Assembly: GCA_963769435.1 (NCBI GenBank)
Contig: CAVYLN010000002.1
Coordinates: 1,240,001 to 1,304,000 of the forward strand
Direction of reading: 5' to 3'
From: JADKAV01 sp963769435
GTDB lineage: Bacteria; Actinomycetota; Actinomycetes; S36-B12; UBA10799
DNA length: 64,000 nt
Below are positions 1-7,900 of this stretch, piece after piece. Under the pieces are notes generated by a model. It saw only the letters and a list, made by a program, of their open reading frames with translations. It was not told the DNA's origin and ran no database searches. Position numbers and translations under genes: made by a program. Position 1 is the first letter of the stretch. Each line of letters starts with the position of its first letter.

Positions 1-305
1 AGGTGGGCGGCGTGAAGGACGGGGAGCAGCACCAGTACGTCTTCCAGTTGTCGTCGACGTCGGCCGGCGCGGGCGAGGGGACGGGTATCCCGGCGGCGGT
101 CGGCGCCCTGCTAATGCTGCGCGGCGAGGTCTCCGGGCCCGGGGTGCTACCGCCCGAGGCCGCGGTCGATCCGAATACGTTCCTGGCCCTTGCCTTCGAT
201 TCCATGGACCGGCTTGGAGTACGCACCGGGGGTGAGAGCGGAGCCGTGCACGTGGCACACATCGGCCCCGACGGCACTGTCACTGAGATCCCGTTGGGGA
301 CGTGA
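1..305 (+). CDS. Saccharopine dehydrogenase-like protein, C-terminal fragment
   Basis: The gene enters from the left edge, so only the last ~101 residues are visible and the start is outside the window. The segment GTGIPAAVGALLMLRG followed by GVLPPEAAVDPNTFLALA is typical of the C-terminal domain of the saccharopine dehydrogenase (LYS9-like) family, whose members are NAD(P)-dependent oxidoreductases. The N-terminal Rossmann domain that would decide substrate and cofactor is not present. The stop is TGA at 303-305, and the gene converges on the peroxiredoxin gene 83 bp downstream. The family assignment is fairly secure; lysine metabolism specifically is not shown. Confidence 0.7.
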   Translation, partial: VGGVKDGEQHQYVFQLSSTSAGAGEGTGIPAAVGALLMLRGEVSGPGVLPPEAAVDPNTFLALAFDSMDRLGVRTGGESGAVHVAHIGPDGTVTEIPLGT

Positions 306-387
306 CGGCGCTACGTGCCCTGAGCGCCCGTTCGCAGACGCAAGCAGGGGCCGCCCGCGCGGACGACCCCTTGCTGCGATGAGCGGA

Positions 388-1113
388 CTACTTGCCGATG
401 GCCGCGAACACTTCGGCCTCGCTGACCTCCTTCGTGCAGAAGAACCAGTCCTCGCACGTGACGCCTTCTTCCTTGCCCTCGACCCGGTCCTGCGCGGTAC
501 CGCAGGAGCCCGCCGGCGGGACGATGACGGGCTCGCCCGGACGCCAGTCGGCCGGGGTGGCCACCGAGAGCGCGTCGGCGGCCTGCAGCGCAACGATCAC
601 ACGCTTGAGCTCGTCGAAGTTGCGGCCCAGGCTCAGCGGGTAGTAGATGATCGTGCGGATGACGCCCTTGGGGTCGATCACGAACACCGCGCGTACGGCC
701 TTCGTGCTGTCCTCACCGGGCATGATCATGCCGTACTTGCCCGCGACCTCCATGGTGATGTCCTCGATCAGCGGGAACTTCACCTCGACATCCTTCATGT
801 CGCGGAACGCGATCTTCTCCTTGATCGTCCGCAGCCAGGCGATGTGGCTGTACAGGCCGTCGATCGACAGTCCCACCAGTTTCGTGTTCAGTTCCGCGAA
901 CTCGTCCTCCATCGACGCGAAGGTCATGAACTCGGTGGTACACACCGGCGTGAAGTCGGCCGGGTGGCTGAAGAAGATCACCCAGTTGCCCTTGAAGTCT
1001 CCCGGGAAATTGATCTCCCCCTGCGTGGTCGTCGCCGTGAATGCCGGCGCCGGGTCCCCGATACGCGGCATCCCCGCCGTCGTTGTGGTTTCGGCCAACG
1101 AATCCGTTGTCAT
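388..1113 (-). CDS. Peroxiredoxin (Prx6/AhpC-TSA family)
   Basis: A thiol peroxidase of about 241 aa that reduces peroxides in the cytoplasm. The peroxidatic cysteine lies in DFTPVCTTEF. A C-terminal pair in CEDWFFC resembles the extra cysteines of the archaeal-type Prx6 group. The start at 1113 is chosen because a strong Shine-Dalgarno (GGGAGAGG) precedes it and because its ATG overlaps the TGA of the upstream Fur-family gene (ATGA), implying translational coupling. Earlier in-frame starts would run into the regulator gene. The pairing with a Fur-type regulator suggests peroxide- or metal-controlled expression, as in furA-katG of mycobacteria (inference). Confidence 0.9.
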   Translation of the reverse strand: MTTDSLAETTTTAGMPRIGDPAPAFTATTTQGEINFPGDFKGNWVIFFSHPADFTPVCTTEFMTFASMEDEFAELNTKLVGLSIDGLYSHIAWLRTIKEKIAFRDMKDVEVKFPLIEDITMEVAGKYGMIMPGEDSTKAVRAVFVIDPKGVIRTIIYYPLSLGRNFDELKRVIVALQAADALSVATPADWRPGEPVIVPPAGSCGTAQDRVEGKEEGVTCEDWFFCTKEVSEAEVFAAIGK

Positions 1114-1547
1114 GTTCCCTCTCCCTTGTTTGTTGAATCCTTCTGACATTCCTGGCATGTCCCCCAGAAGACGATCTCGGCCTCGATGTCGGAGAAACCG
1201 AGTTGTTCGGGTGGGGTCAGGCACGAGTCGATCCCGTGATCGCAGGGCAGATCCACCACGCGCAAGCACTGGCGACACCGCAGGTGATGGTGGGGGCCGT
1301 CGGCGGCGAGTTCGTAGAGCGCGGGGCCTGCACCGACGTCGATACGCTGCACCATTCCCGCCCCGACGAGGTCGTTGACGACGTTGTAGATCCCCTGCGT
1401 GGACACCACTCCGGCGCGATCACGCACTGCGCGGGCGACCGTGTCCGCCGAGACATGCCGGGCGTCGGCGAGCACCTGCAGAACGGCGACCCGCTGAGCG
1501 GTGACACGCAGTCCGCGGTGTCGCAATTCCGCTTCCGCATTCAGCAT
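1110..1547 (-). CDS. Fur-family regulator (FurA/PerR-like)
   Basis: A 145-residue Fur-superfamily repressor: an N-terminal winged helix (residues ~10-80, with STQGIYNVVNDL as recognition region) and a C-terminal metal-binding half. Visible metal sites are the HHH cluster followed by CRQC, and a CQEC near the end that would hold structural zinc. The ATG at 1547 is preferred because TATACT sits exactly 6 nt upstream (1554-1559), the spacing of a leaderless promoter. The gene overlaps the peroxiredoxin start by 4 nt, so the two form one operon. Whether it senses peroxide or iron cannot be told from sequence alone. Confidence 0.88.
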   Translation of the reverse strand: MLNAEAELRHRGLRVTAQRVAVLQVLADARHVSADTVARAVRDRAGVVSTQGIYNVVNDLVGAGMVQRIDVGAGPALYELAADGPHHHLRCRQCLRVVDLPCDHGIDSCLTPPEQLGFSDIEAEIVFWGTCQECQKDSTNKGEGT

Positions 1548-1552
1548 GTTTC

Positions 1553-1580
1553 GAGTATATCCAATATTGGAATCACTCAA
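1553..1580 (-). promoter_or_regulatory. Fur-type palindromic operator overlapping the fur promoter
   Basis: A 26-bp imperfect palindrome (1553-1578) centred on the perfect core CCAATATTGG; 10 of 13 mirrored pairs match and the outer arms are GAGT and ACTC. On the minus strand a TATACT -10 box (1554-1559) lies inside one arm and TTGAGT (1575-1580) could be the -35 with a short 15-bp spacer. A repressor bound here would block the promoter, consistent with autoregulation of fur-peroxiredoxin. Confidence 0.65.
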
Positions 1581-1647
1581 CTCTCGGGCTCCCCCGGCCT
1601 CAACCCAGGGGCAGGACGTGCACCTCCTGCACGGTAGTTTCGGGGGT

Positions 1648-2682
1648 ATGAGCAAAACGAATCCCGGCAACTTCTTCGAGGACTTCACCGTCGGCCAGGT
1701 GATCGAGCACGCCACCCCACGCACGGTGACCGAGGGCGACCGCGCCGTCTACGGCTCCCTGTACCCGACACGTTTCGCCATCCCGTCCTCCGCGGCGTTC
1801 GCCGCCTCCGTGGGCCTGGAGCCGCACCCGGTTGAGGAGCTCATCGGCTTCCACATCGCCTTCGGCAAGACGGTCCCGGACATCTCACTGAACGCGGTCG
1901 CCAACCTGGGCTACGCGGAGTGCCGCTTCCACGCACCCGTCGTGCCGGGCGACACTTTGCGCACCCGTTCCACGGTGATCGGTCTGAAGCAGAACTCCAA
2001 CGGCAAGAGCGGCGTCGTGTACGTCCGGTCGGTGGCTACGAACCAGCGTGATGAGGTCGCCATCGAGTGGGCCCGGTGGGTCATGGTGCACAAGCGCGAC
2101 CTCGAGGCGCCGGCGCCCGAGACGCTGATCCCGGACCTGGCGAAGGTCGTCGACCCCGCCGATCTCGTGATCCCCGCAGGCCTGGACTTCACGGCCTACG
2201 ACGCCGTGGCGGCCGGCGAACCGCATCGCTTCGGCGACTACGAGGTGGGCGAGAAGATCGACCACGTCGACGGCGTGACCCTGACCGATCCCGAGCACAT
2301 GCTCGCCACCCGGTTGTGGCAGAACACCGCGAAGGTGCACTTCAACACGCAGGCCCGCCCCGACGGCAAGCGCCTGGTCTACGGCGGACACATCATCTCG
2401 ATGGCGCGGGCACTGTCGTTCAACGGCCTTGCCAACGCACAACTCATCAGTGCGATCAACGCCGGCGCGCACGCGTCTCCGGCCTTCGCCGGCGACACGG
2501 TGTACGCCTGGTCGGAGGTGCTCGACAAGGCCGAGACCTCGGCGCCCGGGGTGGGTGCGCTCCGCCTGCGCCTGGTGGGCACGAAGGACCGCGACGAGTC
2601 GATGACTCTGCGCGGCGAGGACGGCAAGTACGCCCCCGGCGTGCTGCTCGATCTGGACGTGTGGGCGCTGGTCCCGCGCTGA
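1648..2682 (+). CDS. mch: MaoC-family mesaconyl-CoA hydratase (beta-methylmalyl-CoA dehydratase)
   Basis: A 344-aa protein with two hot-dog (MaoC) halves, residues ~8-165 and ~185-340, the length expected of mesaconyl-CoA hydratases. The opening (GNFFEDFTVGQVIEHATPRTVTEGD) and the RLWQNTAKVHFN segment in the second half match that family. The enzyme interconverts mesaconyl-CoA and beta-methylmalyl-CoA in the ethylmalonyl-CoA pathway. The ATG at 1648 follows TAGTTT by 7 nt, so the transcript may be leaderless. It is divergent from the Fur operon. Two acyl-CoA mutase systems further along the window (37-49 kb) fit the same metabolism. Exact substrate is inferred. Confidence 0.75.
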   Translation: MSKTNPGNFFEDFTVGQVIEHATPRTVTEGDRAVYGSLYPTRFAIPSSAAFAASVGLEPHPVEELIGFHIAFGKTVPDISLNAVANLGYAECRFHAPVVPGDTLRTRSTVIGLKQNSNGKSGVVYVRSVATNQRDEVAIEWARWVMVHKRDLEAPAPETLIPDLAKVVDPADLVIPAGLDFTAYDAVAAGEPHRFGDYEVGEKIDHVDGVTLTDPEHMLATRLWQNTAKVHFNTQARPDGKRLVYGGHIISMARALSFNGLANAQLISAINAGAHASPAFAGDTVYAWSEVLDKAETSAPGVGALRLRLVGTKDRDESMTLRGEDGKYAPGVLLDLDVWALVPR

Positions 2683-2694
2683 CGCCTGGCGAGG

Positions 2695-3765
2695 CTACTC
2701 GGTCTCGTCGCCCTCCCGCTCGAGCGTCTGCACAGCGGAGCGCCCGCCGGTCGCCTCCTCGGGTCCCGGTTTGTCGTCGTTGCGGACCCAGACCGTCCGT
2801 TGCGGGAACGGGATCTCGATGCCGGCTTCGTCGAACGCCTCCTTGATGCGTTCCCGCAGAACGCGCGAGGCCGCCCACTGCTCGCCGGGCTTGGTCTTGA
2901 CGACCATCCGGATCGCGACCGAGTCCCCACCGAGATCCTCGACCCCCCAGACCTCGGGAACCTCCAGCACCTTGTCACCGTGCTCGGGATCGACGTCGAG
3001 GGCTTCCCCCACCTCACGCATGATCTCCTTGGCCTTCTTCAGATCGGCGCCGTAGGCCACGCCCACATCCAGAACCGTGCGCGACCAGTCCTGGCTCATG
3101 TTCCCCACGCGCATGATCTCGCCGTTGCGGACGAACCAGAGGATTCCGTCGACCGAACGGATCTTGGTGACCCGCAGTTGCACTTCCTCGACCGTCCCCG
3201 TCGCGTCCCCCACATCCACCACGTCCCCCACCCCGTACTGGTCCTCCATGAGGATGAAGATGCCCGAGAGGAAGTCGGCGACCAACGACTGCGCGCCAAA
3301 ACCGACCGCAACGCCGAGGATGCCCGCGCCTGCGATCAGCGGAGCGAGGTTGAAGCCGAACTCGGCCAGCACGAGCAGGCCGGCGACGAGGTAGACGCTG
3401 ATCGTGATGATGTTGCGGAACAGCGAACCCAGGGTCTGGGCCCGCTGTGCGCCGCGCTCGGCATCGATGATCACTTCGGCCGGAGTGCTCCCAGTGGCCT
3501 CGGCGTCCGCGAGTTGCTTGGTGACCCGTCGCTGCACGAGCTTGTCCAGAGCTCGTATGAGCAGGTATCGGATGATGAACGCCGCCGCGAGGACGAACGC
3601 CACCCGGATGGCCATCGGCAGGATCTCGCTGATCCAGAAGTTCGTGTCCGTGAAGTTGTCGAGGACGTTCGACGCGGCCTGGTTGAGTTCGTCGGAGGTG
3701 ATCCGCGATGGACTCGGGGACGGGGCTGGTGTTTCGGCGGCGGTGAGGAGTTGCGGGAATCGCAC
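2695..3765 (-). CDS. MscS-family mechanosensitive ion channel
   Basis: A 356-aa small-conductance mechanosensitive channel. Membrane segments lie at residues ~45-70, ~120-140 and the pore helix ~140-165, where LIAGAGILGVAVGFGAQSLV is the Gly/Ala-rich TM3 signature. It is followed by the beta domain (MEDQYGVGDVVDVGD) and a mixed alpha/beta C-terminal vestibule. The start is a GTG at 3765 with only a weak GGA upstream; no better in-frame start precedes the first helix. It converges on the hydratase gene 12 bp away. The acidic tail after residue ~335 is not part of the core fold. Confidence 0.88.
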   Translation of the reverse strand: MRFPQLLTAAETPAPSPSPSRITSDELNQAASNVLDNFTDTNFWISEILPMAIRVAFVLAAAFIIRYLLIRALDKLVQRRVTKQLADAEATGSTPAEVIIDAERGAQRAQTLGSLFRNIITISVYLVAGLLVLAEFGFNLAPLIAGAGILGVAVGFGAQSLVADFLSGIFILMEDQYGVGDVVDVGDATGTVEEVQLRVTKIRSVDGILWFVRNGEIMRVGNMSQDWSRTVLDVGVAYGADLKKAKEIMREVGEALDVDPEHGDKVLEVPEVWGVEDLGGDSVAIRMVVKTKPGEQWAASRVLRERIKEAFDEAGIEIPFPQRTVWVRNDDKPGPEEATGGRSAVQTLEREGDETE

Positions 3766-3885
3766 GGGAGTCCATTTCGTTCGGCGTGCGGCGGCCCATG
3801 GCCAGCCGCGGGCCGCCCGGTACCCGCCCGAGTCTAGGAGGTCACCCGCACCGGCCGGGGCGACATATCCCCGGCCGGGTGGCGA

Positions 3886-4619
3886 TCAGTCGTCGTACTG
3901 GTCGTCGGTCGTGCAGTCCTCCGAGCCGTTGGACCTCTCGGCATCGGCGGTGAGCAGGCCGCCTCGCTTGGTCTTCGCCTTCACGCGGAAGGTGGCCTTC
4001 CGACCCTTGGTCCTGGTCGCGCCCTTACGGACGATCTTGTTGCCGCGCTTGATGCTGTAGCGCCACTTCTGGCCCTTCTTGCTGCCCGTGACCGACAGTG
4101 TCGCCATCCGCTTCTTCCCGGACTGCTTGACGGCCAACGCGATGCTGGAATCCGCGGTGCACTTGCCCTCGTCGATGTCCTCGCCGTCGTCATCACGATC
4201 GTCGCTGTCGTCGTCACGGTCGTCGCTGTCGTCGTCGACCCCGATGCCGACGGTCGAGTCGCAGGTCTGATCAGCGGTGGTGGCCAGCCCGGTGAATGAC
4301 ATCGGTGACCGATCCGCTCGTGTAGGCCTTGACCTCGAACTCGCCCTCACGGTCCGTGGTCGCCGAACCCGACGCGAGTTCCCCGCCGGGCCCGGACAAG
4401 GCTGTAGTCCCACGTCTGCCCGGGCACATGCGAGTCGACCGAGAACTCGACCTTGACACCGCCGTCGTCCTGTTCGGCCTTCAACTCCCATCGGGCTGTT
4501 CCCGAGCACACGCCCTGGGTCTTGGCCTCATCCTCCGAGTGGTCGGAGGCCACAGCGGGCCACGCGACCGGCATCGCAAGTGCCACACCGGCGGCGCCTG
4601 CCACCAATAACTTCATCAT
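3886..4619 (-). pseudogene. Secreted acidic/basic protein, broken by two frameshifts
   Basis: Three overlapping minus-strand frames join into one plausible ~243-aa protein if one surplus base is removed near 4394-4403 and another near 4291-4306. The N-terminus has a clear signal peptide (KLLVAGAAGVALAMPVAWPAVA). The middle looks like an Ig-like or prealbumin-like beta domain. A run of Asp/Ser/Arg repeats (DDDSDDRDDDSDDRDDDGED) follows, and the C-terminus is a Lys/Arg-rich beta-strand region. No known function. Other genes in the window have similar one-base shifts, so sequencing error is as likely as true decay. It is divergent from the 1760-aa secreted protein gene, which also has a strongly basic region. 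Confidence 0.6.
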
Positions 4620-4932
4620 GCTGCGAATCCTCCTCGCCCGAGACGTGGACGGGGCGTTCCCGCCGGATCGCTGCCTCGACCACGTCGCACGTTACGCAGG
4701 TCGATGGTTAAGTCGCACCTAAAGCGACGTCAAGGATCACGGCGCGCTACTCCATCCGGGGTGCCTCGATGACCGGCAGGATCTCGCGGTGGGCCCGGGG
4801 CCGGGACGCGAGTCGGCCACCCTGGTCGACGGCCCACGCCACCGGCCGGTCACTGTCCCATAAGTCCGAACACCCCTCATCGGACACCGCGTTCGCGTAG
4901 CGTTGCGCACTTGACAGGGAGGCGATTCCTCG
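4620..4932. other. Divergent intergenic region, no gene seen
   Basis: About 310 bp separate the two divergent secreted-protein genes. It should hold both promoters. I see no RNA gene or convincing coding frame; a minus-strand open frame reaching in from 5013 is antisense to the large gene and lacks coding character. Confidence 0.5.
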
Positions 4933-7900
4933 ATGGCGACCGCGAAGTGGGTGGCAACCGCTACATCGACCGCACTGCTCTGGGCGCCGATGGGTGTGGC
5001 TGCGGCGAGTCAACCGGATCGCGTACCAGTTGAACAGCCCGCGACGGCACCGGACTCTGACACCGCGGACGCACCCGCGTCAGAGGGAGGGACTTCGCGC
5101 AGTCTGTCTCCAGAACTGCCCGACGATCTGCTGTCGGCCAACGGGATCGTACCCCCGACCCCGGATCAGGGCGCTCAACTGACGGAGCGGCAACGCACCG
5201 CGTTGTCGAGACAGGCGTGGCTCTCCCAGGGGCCGGCTCTGACTCCCGCCGTGCATTCGGTGTTGCCCGCCCGGGCCGGGGGCACCGGCGTTGTCCGGAT
5301 CTCCACTGCCCGACGGTCGTCACCCGGGGTGAATGTGCGGAAGGTGAGCGTTCGGATCGCGAAGCCCCGGGGCGTGCGGGCCCTGCGCGCCAAGGGCAAG
5401 GGCTGGCGGTGCCGTCCCGGGAAGAAGATCACCACGTGCCGGAACCCGCGTACGTTCGGACCCCGGTCGGTCCCGGCATCGATCAAGGTCGTCCTCTCGG
5501 TGAAGAAGGGCTTCCGAGGCAAGACGGGACCGGTTCGGGCGCGGGTTGGCTGGTCCGAGCAGAAGATCGTTGTCGGAGCGGGAGGAAGCACCGGCCCGAT
5601 CGGCACCTTCCGCGCGGACGGCTGGCAGCGACAGACGCTGCAGGAATCGACCCGGGTGCCCGTGGACCCGCGGCTTCGGCTCAGCCTGACCGCGGCAGCG
5701 GTCAAGAGTAAGGCCGTGGCCGGTCGCGAGATTCCGATCGTCACTCATGCCGGCAGACGTGCGCGCGAATTCGTCCTCACCGCATCGGTGCGCAGAACCC
5801 TGGGCAGGAAGACCGCCGTGCGATGGTCCAAGGTCCGGGGGCCGAAGGTCTCCTTCCGGGGACCCAGGTTCCAGAAGGGCGTCGAACAGGCGGCCAGCCA
5901 GGTGGTCCTCGTGGGCAACAGACTGCGCAAGCCCACTCGTTTCACCTTCCGGGTCAGGGCCAGCAGCGGGGGTTCGACAGTCAGCAAACGCATCACGGTT
6001 CTCGTGCGCCCCAAGCGTTTGGGACGTTTCCGTTCGGACGAACGCGATCTGCGGCGACTGGCGAAACGTCAGAAGCGGTCGCTGACCAAGGGGCAGAAGG
6101 GCGCTCGGGTCAAACGGGCGCGCGTTCACACCGTGCGCGTCTCCGAGAGAGGGCCGAGACGGGTCACCCCCGGCGAACGATCCACGATCGCCCTGAAGAC
6201 GAAGCGCAAGATCCGCTCGATCGAATGGTCCGTGCTGGAAGGCTCGGTCGATCCGGCATCGTTCACCACGTCGGGCGCCAAACTCACGTTCACCGCGCCC
6301 GACCGAGCCGGCGAGACCGCTCTCATCCAGGCTGTGGCGACCATGGGCAACGGAGATCTGGTGCACCGGGCCAAATTGATCGTGGTCAGGCCGGCGGCGG
6401 TCGGCGGCGGTCGGCAGGTCGGGGCAGAGCCCCCGGCGGACGCGGACGTCCAGGCCTTCTGCACCGTGGCCACTGCAGCCAACACGGGCCCGGCGCGGAT
6501 CTCCCTGGCTGACGGCTCCGTGATCTCGCTACCCCGGACGGCGTTGAGCGGGGCCAAGACCTGCAACCAATCGGGCGCGCGCCTGGCATTCACGCAGGCC
6601 ACCTTCACCTACGCCGGCTCGACTTTCCGGAACCTGGCCGGGACCGTCACCGCCACCGGGATCGTGATCGACTCGGCTGCGTACGTGTTGCCACCGGCGC
6701 TGCAGAAGTGGGCGAGCAAGGCCTACTCGGAGGCGCCCACCGCGCTGCCGGTCCAACCGGTCGGGGGCAACGTCTCCGCCGGACTGCAGGACGGCACGTG
6801 GCAGGCCATGACCGGCCAGTTCGCAGTACTTCCCTTCGCGACCGCTCAGGGCAGCCAGCAGGCCATGCAGAATGCTCTGGCCTTCCTACCCCTGCCCGGG
6901 GGATGGAGTTTCCCGGCGAACTCGTCGCGGCTGTCGCTCAACCCGCAGTCCGCCGACGGCGGGCAGGCGTCGTTGATCTTCCAACAGGTCGCCCAAGGCC
7001 CCTCCGGCACGGCGGGGTCGGTGTCCTTCGACCTGAAGCTGTCCAACGGCACGGTGTCGACTGTGGACGTGACGGCCGCGAACATCGGTGTCTTCGGCAC
7101 CACCGGCACCGATCAGGTCAGTGCGTCGGGCAACGGCAGTTTCACGATCGGCCCGGACGGTTCGGTCAACGTCGACCAGCTTTCATTCGGGATATCGTGC
7201 GGAGCGGCCGATGGCTGCGTTCTGGTGCAGGGCCTGCTGTTCCAATCCGGGACTCTGAGTTGGAGCACGCAGGGGATGGGAATCGCATTCCAGGGCGTGG
7301 TTCGCGCCAAGGGCGAAGACTATGGACTGTCGGGCAACGGTACGTACACCTCGGCGATGCAGTGGTCGGTCGGCCTGGCGAGCACCTCGGACTGGAAACT
7401 CGGCGACACCGGGGTGACGCTGTCGGGGCTCAAGGGTCAACTGGCCTGGGTCCCGGTCAACCCGTCCGCTCAACAGCCATCACCGCGACTTTCCCGCCGA
7501 TCCTTCGGTAGCCCCCCCGCGGTACCGCCATCCTCCCGCGTCAACTTCACCGTCGCCGGGGCCGCCACCATCGACCAGGCCAGCAACGCCGCAGTCGCAC
7601 TATCCAACGTCAGCGCCCAGGTCACCAACGAATGCAATGCCGCCAGCGTGCAGGCCAAGACCTGCGATCGCGGCCAGGTGCGGGTCGATCTGACTGCGGA
7701 CGCCAAGGTCACCCTCCCCGGCAACACCCCGCGGACCCTCGGGCTCACCGCCACGATCAACCTCTCGACGTTGGATTTCACCTTCTCGGGCAACCTGACC
7801 GGAGTGAGTTTCGGACCCGCCGCGTTCAAGATCCAGTCCGTGGCACTTACCCTGTCCAACACCGGGCAGGGCGCTTGCGTGCCGAAGGGCCAGAAACCTC

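Noticed and set aside
4961..5323. Long minus-strand open frames opposite the 1760-aa gene and many other genes
   Set aside because: High GC leaves antisense frames open. They lack ribosome sites, known domains and sensible codon use, while the opposite strand encodes clear proteins.
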